DNA of 64,000 bases from Chrysopilus asiliformis. Lineage: Eukaryota > Arthropoda > Insecta > Diptera > Rhagionidae. Of this stretch, positions 24,555 through 33,404 are shown piece by piece; position 1 is the first letter of the stretch; each line of letters begins with the position of its first letter. Made by a program: the position numbers and the translations under genes. The stretch is from assembly GCA_964034945.1 (NCBI GenBank), contig OZ035962.1:69454274-69518273 (forward strand). The letters run 5' to 3'. Under the pieces are notes generated by a model that ran no database searches, was not told the origin of the DNA, and saw nothing but the letters and a program-made list of their open reading frames with translations.

Positions 24555-25955
24555 AGATTTTTGTTGTCGTCGAACTTTGTACTCATTTTTCTGCAATCAT
24601 AACTGGTGGAATTCAATTGAATTATTATACACCATAAGGCGTACGATGATTGAAATAAACGAAATTTTCTCTCAGTCTTAAATTGCTAAAATATATACAT
24701 ATGATAACTTCATCGTTTTGTGCACGCCAATAAAATCTCACATAGGCCCGATATCATATCCCCAGCATCACTAATGGTCGATCTAGCCAAACTAAAAATT
24801 TCAAATGATTCGAAACACTTTCATTCGATCATAATAAAAATCTCAAACTTGAGGAAAACTTAATTTTTCAAAAATATTCAGTCAAAAATAGGTAAAAAAG
24901 AAAAAAAAAATCCCAATGATATTATAGCGATGATGATGATGCATATGTGATTTTTGTAAAAAGTTATGCAAAAGTCGATTAGTTGATTACATTATGATGG
25001 GAGAAGAGATGTGGTTTATATCATAATGATACTAAAAAAAATCATAACACGTTTTTCGGTATTATTAAAATCCGGAAGTTTGATTTCCAATGGAGAATCT
25101 ACCTTTTGTAGTGTGGCTTCAGTGTTACCATCACAGTATGTTTTTTTGAGTACTATTTGAAAAACGCATAATACTAATACAATAAATTAGGAGATATTTC
25201 GGACACATGGGAGATAACTTACTTGAAATGTAAAATCAGATCAATATTGAGAAGCTAGATTTAAGTAATCTTTAGTGCCAAAGTCAAGCTGTCAAAGTTA
25301 ACTCCAATTTTCTGGAGTAAACTTTATGTAAAGTAAACTTTATTCGGGAGTTTCGGAATGCGAGAATTTAACTGCGTTGTAAAAATTGATGTTTTTTAAT
25401 TTAAATCTTAGACTTTTGAGTGTATTGAAAAAATATTTTACGAAAAACTTATATGTATATTTTAGTTAAAAAAATATAAAATATGTATTTAATTACGAAA
25501 CTAGTTTTGGAAATATTTTCAATTCGAATGCTTCAATGTCAGACTGAACCAAATCGCGTTCTGAAATACCGAAGTGACTCAAAAACTCAATTTAAAACCT
25601 CCGATTCCGATTCAGCTGTTTCACTAATTTCACATTTGCTCTTTCTTGTAAAGTCCCAGTCAGGGATCCCGTTTACACTACTATCGTAGTTTTACACTAC
25701 TATTTCGACATAATTTGACCTAACACTACTTACACTACTGAAAAACTCAAAACACTACCTTTTTCGCCATATAAAAAACGTGGTACAAAGAAAGTTAATT
25801 TCTAGATTTGAAAATTTCATTTGTCTGGGGAAAATTAAAAAATATGTAATATGTAATCATTCAGACTCTTTATCTCAATTATTTAAGTACTTTAGGCATT
25901 CCCTATGAAAAAGTGACTGACTAAACGCACTCAATTCTTGAACAAAAGGGACATA
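24555..25955. other. No gene recognised
   Basis: AT-rich DNA. At 25670-25760 the word acactact is repeated at least five times; it recurs at 26808-26845, on the far side of a MITE and Helentron copy D, suggesting an older sequence opened by these insertions. Confidence 0.45.
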
Positions 25956-26202
25956 TGAGGCGTTAAAAGCTAGAGTGGACCAACCCACATAATCGAGTTT
26001 TTGAAGCTTTTTCACTTTTGTACTATTATTTACTGTAAATTTTTGGAAAAAAAATTGTGTGGACTTTATTACTCAATGTTGAAATGTTCTTTTGTGCATA
26101 CAAACATTTTTATCTAGAAACTCACTCGCAATAGTAATTCAAACACAAAAAAATTCACGATTTCGACATGTGGGTTGGTCCACTCTAGCTTTTAACGCCT
26201 CA
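25956..26202. mobile_element. Tc1/mariner-type MITE flanked by TA
   Basis: Perfect TIRs of about 35 bp (TGAGGCGTTAAAAGCTAGAG... and inverse) bound 247 bp, with TA at 25954-25955 and 26203-26204. TA duplication supports a Tc1/mariner-related origin. No coding capacity. Confidence 0.8.
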
Positions 26203-26220
26203 TATAATACTTAGTTAATA

Positions 26221-26716
26221 AACATAACAAAAGCTATAATTGCCAATCTGGCAATTATTGAAAACCCGTATGGTGATTTAAGTGGACGGCGAAGAGTTGT
26301 ATCAAAATTCCACTTTGAAGGCAAACTTTTCAATAAGATTTTTTTAAATTTATTCCAATCGAATTTTCATGTATGGGAGTTTTATGTAGAATCATATCCT
26401 AAATAACTTTTGTTCTCGCACTTTTTTGATAAGATGCACCGTTTTTGAGATATTCACAAAAAACGTTTTCGTTCTAATAGTCCATTTTTGCCCATTAACG
26501 AACTTAGCCTTGCATTTTACGAAAAACCAATCTGCACAAAATTTCAAGTCTCTAGCTCAATCTGTGCGCCCGCACGGACGGACATGCAAAATTCAACTTT
26601 TTTTATCATTCTAAACACACTGGTGTAATTAATTTTTGTGTGTAATAACGGGATGTTGGTGTTACAAACGGTGAGGCAAATCTAATATACCCTTTGGTTT
26701 CATCATACGGGTATAA
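26221..26716 (-). mobile_element. Helentron-like element, copy D, GTCY array reduced to two units
   Basis: Reverse-oriented copy: 3' end AAACATAACA at the left, hairpin, subterminal repeat, then 5' end near GGGTATA at the right (subterminal repeat altered to tgatgaaacc). The GTCY array is only about two units (cggacggac, 26573-26585) and the G-run/KpnI block is lost. The 63-codon open frame inside is not a gene. Confidence 0.7.
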
Positions 26717-26853
26717 AAATGTACTGATATGATATGCAATAAAACATTAGACGGTAACACACAAAATGTGTTGTCTCAATAAAACTCTAAATGACTGTTA
26801 AAAAAGTTGACACTACTTAAATCCCTCTGACACTACTATTTTTCGATCAGTAA

Positions 26854-27000
26854 AGTCCGTAACAGATTGACCGGCAGTAGCAGTAGCAGTGGCAGCAAAA
26901 TGTTCTGATTGGCTGAAATCCGACATGTGGTCGGATTTCAGCCAATCAGAACATTTTGCTGCCACTGCTACTGCTACTGCCGGTCAATCTGTTACGGACT
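26854..27000. mobile_element. Near-perfect 147-bp palindrome flanked by TAA, Harbinger-like
   Basis: Arms of about 71 bp pair perfectly around a loop of about five bases (atgtg). The ends AGTCCGTAACAG... are flanked by TAA at 26851-26853 and 27001-27003, a three-base TWA-type duplication typical of PIF/Harbinger elements. The arms carry a CAGTAGCAGTAGCAGTGG stretch; related words at 50240-50270 may be a single-arm relic. Confidence 0.8.
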
Positions 27001-27011
27001 TAACACTCCGC

Positions 27012-27380
27012 TTTTCACTTTTGGGGTGGGAACACCTGGTCCCAGTCTAAACATTCAGACGCGAAAAGGACCCGAGGCAGGCGCCGAAAATGTTTAACAA
27101 TTTTCTTTCGCTCATAATTCGCACATGTTTTGTGAACTGGGAATATATAAGGCAGGTTTAAATTGAGCTCAGTGTTCACCGATCGGGTCCAACGGATCCA
27201 TCGAATCGCTCGTTTGGGAAGCAAGAAGGACATCGGGGCACCCCGATGTGCCTTGCCTTCCAACATTTTCATGCTAAAATTTTGAACACCAATCAACCCC
27301 TTTTGTTCAACTATGTCCGGTGAATGTTCAACTGGAGTAAATAAAGTCTACAATTATTGTAGGATTAATACAACTGGGAC
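27012..27380 (+). repeat. LTR-like fragment with TATA box, initiator and poly(A) signal
   Basis: TATATAA at 27144-27150 lies 27 bases upstream of the A of TCAGTG, an initiator-like site; AATAAA follows near 27341, and then tacaactgggacaggg. This order (TATA, start, poly(A) signal, short leader with gacagg) is what an LTR and its leader would show. I cannot define the LTR ends or a matching partner. The Harbinger palindrome just upstream may have split it. Confidence 0.35.
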
Positions 27381-27565
27381 AGGGAATACTACATTTCTGG
27401 CTACGGTACACACGGTGTAAGTGTTTTCCTGTGGTTGGTGAAACTTCACTTGGAGTAGCTGTAAAATGTTGTAAAGCATTGTAAATTGCTATCACGAACT
27501 GCAGGTGAACATTGTTCGTCAGGGTCCGCCGAAAATTCACTTGGCTAAAAAATTGACTGCAGTTG
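27367..27565. repeat. Dispersed repeat, copy 2
   Basis: Homologous by eye to 15473-15660 over almost its whole length. It follows the LTR-like fragment directly. Confidence 0.6.
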
Positions 27566-27928
27566 GCAAACTTTTTTCTCTGATTGCATAAGTTGTCATT
27601 TGTGCATAAGTTATCATTTGTGCATAAGTTGTTTTAGTACAGCAATAAAGCGAATAATCACCGAAAAACTACTTTATTTGAGTGAGTTAATTCATTTTCT
27701 GTTTTATATACTTATTATGATTGTATGAAGAATATAAAGTTTTTATGATTCTACAAAGAACTTGAGCTAACATAAGTACCAAACCATATACCAAAATACT
27801 TTCAGAATTAAATTACAGGTAGCTTTTAATTTATTAATATAAATTTTTGATCATCTGGAATATTTTTGTTTGTTTCGTAATCATTTCAATTCAAGTACCG
27901 GATTTCTCACGGAGAACTATTGAATACA

Positions 27929-28105
27929 ATGAAATTAAATTTTTCTTCAAGCAATGGAGAATTAGGAGAAATTTTCATAGGAAGCATCAAGTTTCGGTTC
28001 CAAGAATTCAATGTCGAACCATCATCAGACCACATTGAATCTGTGGTCAAAACGGTGGAATCTATGGTAAAAGAAAATTTACTGTGCTCAAAACAAAAAT
28101 ATTAA
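27929..28105 (+). CDS. Short open frame of unknown nature
   Basis: 58 codons from an ATG at 27929 (MKLNFSSSNGELGEIF...) to a stop. The sequence is less repetitive than its surroundings, with a mixed polar composition, but I do not recognise a domain. No splice or promoter evidence supports it. It could equally be a relic of a transposon whose hAT-like end lies at 28140-28248. Confidence 0.15.
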   Translation: MKLNFSSSNGELGEIFIGSIKFRFQEFNVEPSSDHIESVVKTVESMVKENLLCSKQKY

Positions 28106-28139
28106 TAGAACTTCAAGAATTTTATTTGTTTCCACAATT

Positions 28140-28248
28140 TTTTTTTCGAAATTTGGTTGCCGTCATTTACTTTTTCACATTTCGCGTACCCCCTGGAGCG
28201 AGTCGATGTACCTCTAGGGGTACTTGTACCCCAGGTTGGGAAATACTG
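28140..28248 (-). mobile_element. hAT-like terminal fragment
   Basis: On the minus strand it begins CAGTATTTCCCAACCTGGGG at 28248, followed by repeated GGGGTAC/GTACCCC words. CAG...TTCCCAACCTGGG is a common hAT terminus. The opposite end was not found, so only one terminus is called. The rest of 27566-28793 shows no gene. Confidence 0.55.
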
Positions 28249-28806
28249 CTCTAGGTCATGCTCTAAATGTAAAATATGTTCCATGAATCGGATTATTACC
28301 TGTAATGGAAATATTCCAAGTTCAGCTGCTTGTTCATCAATGTTTTATGATTCTTCGTAATGAGAAAGTTGAGATGGTTTGGCCTTGCAAGTTATGCATG
28401 ATAAACTGCAGGTTTTATTTATCGCAGTTACAGAAAAACATTCTCTAACTCTAAAAATTAATTCACTGTTCATCCATTGTCCATGATTTTTTAAAAATTT
28501 GGTTTTGGACCGATCACAATCGCGCCTATTTTTCATAAAATGTAATAAAAAAAGGGTATATTTTCTGCTCCTAATTCTGATTGAGGTTAAATAAATGATA
28601 AGTGTTTTCGGTGGTGACCGTCGATGAATCTCTGCAAAACATTCTTCAAATATTCTTCTACAGAGTAGCTTGATTTCATATCTCTGTCTGTCTATTTGTC
28701 AGGATAAAATCTTGCAATCTAATTTTTTAATTTCGTTACCTATAACATTTAAAATATACATATTTTAACTGCAAATTGTTAAAAAGTTAAAACTAAAAGG
28801 ACATTA

Positions 28807-28841
28807 TCAGTTCCGATTGGACTTTCGAAGAGTTCAGACGT
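28807..28841 (+). promoter_or_regulatory. Internal promoter of the Jockey-like element: Inr plus DPE at +28
   Basis: The element begins TCAGTT (28807-28812), a full match to the TCA(G/T)T(C/T) initiator, with the A at 28809 as +1. At +28 to +32 (28836-28840) lies AGACG, a full match to the downstream promoter element RGWYV at its required spacing. No TATA box is needed. This is the known arrangement for Jockey/I-type retrotransposon internal promoters. Confidence 0.8.
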
Positions 28842-28930
28842 ATCAGAATTTACTAGCTTGTCTCTATTTATTAAACTTCCGTTAATCCGTATCCAGTGCG
28901 GCTTTTATCATATTTTTTCGATCGTTCAGT

Positions 28931-30013
28931 GTGAGCACTAAAAAGTCAGAAAATAATAGAAAAAGGGGCCTAGAGGACCCCTCCTCCGAAACCAGATCTT
29001 CCAAGGTGAAGGCGGTACCATCAACATCCAACAAGTTTCAACCGTTGGCTGATATTCATGATCAGGATGATATTGAGTGCGATGAGCCTGCATCATCAGA
29101 GAAATCTAAGGTTAGATCTCCACCTATTATTTTCACAGATCTTGGACTGCAAACCATCAAGGAAATTCTCAAAGAAGTAAACATATCCAACTATCGGTTA
29201 AAACTGACGTCAATTGGGAAAAAAGTCTTTCCAGACGATATCGAAGAATATGAAAAACTAAAAACACACTTAATATCCAAAAAAGTCAATTTCTTCTCTC
29301 ACAGAAGGCCAGATAAAAAGCCTACCAAAATCGTTCTCTCTGGTCTTCACGAAATGGATTGTGAAGTTCTTAAAAAACATCTCTTAGATTCGCATGGAAT
29401 TACGTGCAACGAAATCAAAAAGTTCACGCTAAGCAGAAAACGTTACAATGAACATGCTCTATACACAATATTTTTCGACCGCGGTTCAGTAAAAATCCAG
29501 GACCTAAGAAAAATTACTGCCGTAATGAACACAATAGTTAAATGGAACTACTACAGACGAATTAATGGCCCCACTCAGTGTCGAAATTGTCAAATGTACG
29601 GTCATGGATCGGCAAACTGCTTCCTACCACCAAAATGTTTGAAGTGCAGCCAACACCACAATCACGTTCTATGCAATGTAGAGAATGACGAACAACTGAA
29701 ATGCGCTAACTGCGGTGAAACGCACAAAGCTAGTGAGATAAACTGTAAGAAAAGAAGAGAATACACCACTCTAAAAAGTAAAATAACATCTAGGAACGCA
29801 AACGAGCCTAGATTTAGGAGGCCACAACTTACCTACACCGATAATGAATTTCCGAGCTTGTCAACCCAAAAAGAAACGTACACCGGGTCCAATATGCAGA
29901 GATCTAATATTTCATACAGCAGTATCCTACAGCGGGATATCCGACCAAACACCAAATCAAAACCACCACAACAACATACTTTCCGGGAACAAAACTTAAT
30001 CGCGACAAATTAG
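28931..30013 (+). CDS. Jockey-like ORF1 (gag-like nucleic-acid-binding protein), start codon altered
   Basis: 360 codons with a basic N-terminus, a region typical of the pre-C2HC domain (about residues 130-215), then three zinc knuckles: CRNCQMYGHGSANC from residue 217 (CX2CX4HX4C), CLKCSQHHNHVLC, and CANCGETHKASEINC (CX2CX3HX6C). ORF1 proteins of this clade bind the element RNA. The frame opens at GTG (28931) with a stop upstream at 28883 and no in-frame ATG before residue 142 (near 29354). The likely original start is thus an ATG mutated to GTG. The C-terminus is abnormal: after PNTKSKPPQQ the DNA passes directly into endonuclease sequence read in the wrong frame. Confidence 0.85.
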   Translation: MSTKKSENNRKRGLEDPSSETRSSKVKAVPSTSNKFQPLADIHDQDDIECDEPASSEKSKVRSPPIIFTDLGLQTIKEILKEVNISNYRLKLTSIGKKVFPDDIEEYEKLKTHLISKKVNFFSHRRPDKKPTKIVLSGLHEMDCEVLKKHLLDSHGITCNEIKKFTLSRKRYNEHALYTIFFDRGSVKIQDLRKITAVMNTIVKWNYYRRINGPTQCRNCQMYGHGSANCFLPPKCLKCSQHHNHVLCNVENDEQLKCANCGETHKASEINCKKRREYTTLKSKITSRNANEPRFRRPQLTYTDNEFPSLSTQKETYTGSNMQRSNISYSSILQRDIRPNTKSKPPQQHTFREQNLIATN

Positions 30014-30712
30014 ATATCTTCCATAAAGATATAAAACTCCTGACTAGTCTAAGACAAAATTTTATTTTATGTGGTGATCTTAATGCAAGGCACAGACACT
30101 GGAACTGTTTTAAAGCTAACAGTGCAGGCAACATTCTGTACAACGAACTTTCCAAAAATAATGCAATAGTCCATACACCCTCTGAGCCGACTTATTACCC
30201 TCCTCGGGGGAAAAGTTCAACCCTAGACTTAATTATCAGCAACGGCCTTGTACCACTCTCTCAACCAATTACTAATTAACGACTTAAGTTCGACTCACAT
30301 GCCCGTTTTAATGACCATCCTGAAAGAAACTCCTACTGAACATTCCGCATATACGACTCCATGTTATTCAAAGATCAAGTGGACTAAATATCAAAGGATT
30401 ATTAATCGAGAAATCGATCTCAGTGACCTAGATCTCTCCAAAATTACCCACCGAGAGCAAATTGACAATCAGATCACTCGTTTCACCCACATCATCCAAA
30501 ATACAGCAAATGTCTGCGCTCCCCGAATTAAAAATAAACCCTATCAGGTAAAATTAGATGACGACATCAAATCTCTTATTGGACTCCGAAACTCAACTCG
30601 ACGCGTGTGGCAACGTAACAGAGACCCAACCACTAAGTTCTTAGTCAACAAACTTAACTGCCGTATCCAGCGTAAGATTTTCCTTCTTAGAAACAAGAAT
30701 TGGAACTCATGA
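29974..30712 (+). pseudogene. Jockey-like ORF2, endonuclease part: N-terminus deleted, frameshifted
   Basis: In a frame different from ORF1, sequence from about 29974 reads YFPGTKLNRDKLDIF, then FILCGDLNARHRHWNC and STLDLIISNGL, which are the second half of an APE-type endonuclease. The first hundred or so residues (with the catalytic Asn and Glu) and the start of ORF2 are missing. At about 30247 the frame shifts; it resumes as LLINDLSSTHMPVLMT. The usual S-D-H motif reads S-T-H, so a catalytic Asp is also lost. A linker follows to a stop at 30710-30712, where another frameshift leads into the RT part. Confidence 0.85.
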
Positions 30713-30713
30713 T

Positions 30714-32309
30714 ATGGACAAAGGCTGTAGAAAATTATGGAATTTGAATAAATTCTTTAAGAAGAGAGGAAATCATATTCCTCCTCTCAAAGACCAAAAC
30801 AACCAACTAATCTATTCCGAAAGTAATAAAGCAAAAACTCTGGCAGACAATTTTTTGACATATCACCAGACAGCAAAGGACCTTGGCAACGATACCACTA
30901 GCGCTCTAGTTAAAACTTGTGTTGACTCAATCTCCCAACTCCCTTCTGATTTCTCTCCACAAGAGTTATGCAATTTCAAAGAACTGAAAGCCATTTTACG
31001 ATCGCTTAAATCTCGAAAAGCTCCAGGAATCGATAAGATGCCAAACATTTTACTCAAATACCTTCCCCGTAAGGCAATTGTGATGCTCAATTTTATATAT
31101 AATTCCTGCCTTAAAATGTCATACTTTCCGAATATTTGGAAGAATGCAATAATAATACCAATCCCAAAACCTGGTAAAGACCCAACGTCACCCAAAAATT
31201 ATCGGCCTATCAGTTTACTTCCAGCCATTGGAAAAGTATTCGAGAAAATCATTCTTGCACGCCTACGAAAAGTACTTGATGAACTAAACATTATTCCAAA
31301 TTTTCAGTTCGGTTTCCAATCTGAACTCTCAACAATCCACCAACTCCATAGAGTAGTCAAACATGTTAGAAACTCTTTAAACATGGGTCAATCTTGCGGG
31401 ATGTGCACCATGGACATAGAAAAAGCATTTGACTCCGTCTGGCACGACGGTCTTATCTATAAACTAAAGACATTTTCTTTCCCAATTTACATGATAAAAA
31501 TTATTGAGTCGTTTCTTCGAAACCGTAGTTTTTCGGTCAAAATTAACAATAGCGTTTCGGATATGAAGGAAATCCCGGCGGGAGTTCCCCAAGGTTCATG
31601 CCTAAGCCCTATCCTATTCAACATTTTTACCGCAGATATTCCTAAACTAAATGAATGTGAACTGGCTGCCTATGCAGATGACATTGGTATCCTATCTTCG
31701 TCTGATAAACCCAGTGTTATCACTAAAAATCTCCAGATGCAAAGTCAATCGATTCAAGAATATTATAACTCCTGGAAAATCAAGATAAACCAAAACAAAA
31801 CTAACATTATTTATTTTTCACGTAAACGTTCAACCAAAAATCTACCCAGTTCTACTATCACACTGTTAGGCGAAAACATTGCATGGGTCGATAACATAAA
31901 ATACCTTGGCGTTTACCTAGATAAAAAACTAACATTCCAGCATCATTGTGAACAAACCTGCTCTAAACTGTCAAAATGTATTCGCATACTCTACCCACTA
32001 ATAAATCGAAAGTCTAAACTCTCCACAGAAAATAAAATTTTATTATACAAAACGGTTATGCAACCAATTTTAATGTATGGATCACCAATCTGGAATAAAT
32101 GTGCTGCCGTTCATAAGAAAAAATTACAAATAATACAAAACAAATGCCTCAAAATTATTCTTAATAAACCTTTCGATTTTTCAACTAGGCTATTACATGA
32201 ATTAGCCCAAATTGCCTTAGTTTCTAATTTAAGTCAAAAATTCGCAGATGATTTCGTGTCTAGATGTTCACGATCATTAAACCCATCAATTCTGTCGTTA
32301 ATTAACTAA
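30714..32309 (+). pseudogene. Jockey-like ORF2, reverse transcriptase part
   Basis: 531 codons open without interruption. RT motifs in order: PIPKPGKDPTSPKNYRPISL, FGFQSELSTIHQL, MDIEKAFDSVWHDGL, AGVPQGSCLSPILFNIFTAD, the catalytic YADD at residues 320-323, and IKYLGVYLDKKLTF in the thumb region. No RNase H domain follows, as expected for Jockey-clade elements. The frame opens at ATG 30714, but this is an internal Met of the former ORF2. Frameshifts upstream at about 30710 and 30247 separate it from the endonuclease. Since the RT domain itself is intact, decay is recent. Confidence 0.9.
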
Positions 32310-32738
32310 CTACACAAGTGCTTATTTTATTTATTTATCTTTTGTTTTTAGTTTATTTTAGGGTTAAGATTAATTAAAGGTTTTCATACATTTTTTCCTT
32401 AAATTTATATAATAATTTTTCAACATTCAATTGCTATGCTACAGAAATGAAATAAAGTTGTAAAGATCTGAAGATCTAAACTCTTAAATTAAATATCTCA
32501 CTGTCAACCATTAATGTATAATATGTGAATAAAACTTAAACTTAAACTTAAACTTAAAAGGACATTAAGCAGCAAGGATATCTTGAAAATATGCCACAGA
32601 ACTAGACTTGATGAAATAGCTAAGTAAATATTCCAATTTAGCCTGTGGTACGATATTATTCCAAGATTTCTTAAATTCCTAAGATCATTTAAGATAGCAG
32701 ATAGCGCTATCTAGATAATCCAACTACTCTTTTACTAA

Positions 32739-33401
32739 TGCGGCGGTCACACGACGCTGTTTTACCAACGCGAGTGGCTGTTTGGCTGTTAGCAGCCGTT
32801 TTAGCAGCACCGTGTGAACCCTAGTGCGTTGCTACTACCAGCAGCAGCGTGAAGCCTCAACCACAATTACGCGTGCGTGCGGTGAAAGTAAAAACTACGC
32901 ATTTATATGAGTAAATGTATAATTGCGCGTTGCTCAGACGCGTTGCCGCGTCCCTGCCGCGTAGAGTAGGCTCAGTCTCTACTTTTAGACGCGGTGACAA
33001 CTACTAGATGCCAAAACAAAATAATGCCGCACGCACGCACGCGTAATTGTGGTTGAGGCTTGATGATTTTAGCAGCGCTAGTGAAGTAGAGACCGTTCTA
33101 CTTTGCCAGCGCTACGCGACCCTGTCACATGGTTTCTGAGCTGTCAAAAGTCGGATAAGTGGTAAAGTTTGCTTATTGTAACTTGTTATTTTACGTTTAT
33201 TTATTCAAATTTGTGTGTAACGTTTATTATTTAAAAAAAACTCCCAGATTAAAATGTCAAACCACTGTTTTGCTACTTTCCAGCGCTACTAAAGTATAAA
33301 TCGTTTGTTGCTATATAATCGTGTGCGGCTGTTGCTACTTGCCAGCGTTACTAACCAACAGCAGCCAGCGGCTGGCAAAACAGCGTCATGTGACCGCGGC
33401 A
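32739..33401. mobile_element. Harbinger-like MITE, copy 1, carrying a nested insertion
   Basis: The TIR TGCGGCGGTCACACGACGC and its near inverse bound the element, with TAA (32736-32738) and TTA (33402-33404) outside. It shares its termini and internal words (cagcgct, agcagcgc, gctgtcaaaag, ttaaatttgtgtg) with the copy at 38024-38422. The difference in length is partly explained by a 208-bp element at 32853-33060. Confidence 0.8.
32853..33060. mobile_element. 208-bp MITE nested in the Harbinger-like MITE, TSD TGA
   Basis: TIRs of about 28 bp (AGCCTCAACCACAATTACGC... and inverse) flanked by TGA at 32850-32852 and 33061-33063. The copy at 38024-38422 has the uninterrupted sequence (gcagcagcgcgatgatttta on the opposite strand), which serves as an empty site and confirms insertion. 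Confidence 0.85.
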
Positions 33402-33404
33402 TTA

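Larger units (their letters stand above)
28807..32554 (+). mobile_element. Jockey-clade-like non-LTR retrotransposon, defective, both ends intact
   Basis: Bounded by a 13-bp direct repeat taaaaggacatta at 28794-28806 and 32555-32567, the TSD. The 5' end is complete, because it starts with an initiator (TCAGTT). The 3' end carries a (ACTTAA)n tail of about four units after AATAAA-type signals. Order: promoter/5' UTR, ORF1 with zinc knuckles, truncated endonuclease, reverse transcriptase, 3' UTR. Length is 3.75 kb, shorter than typical 4.5-5 kb relatives. The difference fits loss of the ORF1-ORF2 junction and the endonuclease N-terminus. Two more frameshifts interrupt ORF2. It cannot make its own ORF2 protein. 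Confidence 0.9.

Noticed and set aside
27847..28038. Second open frame overlapping 27929-28105
   Set aside because: Out of frame with the other, no ATG context or domain; shadow of AT-rich DNA.
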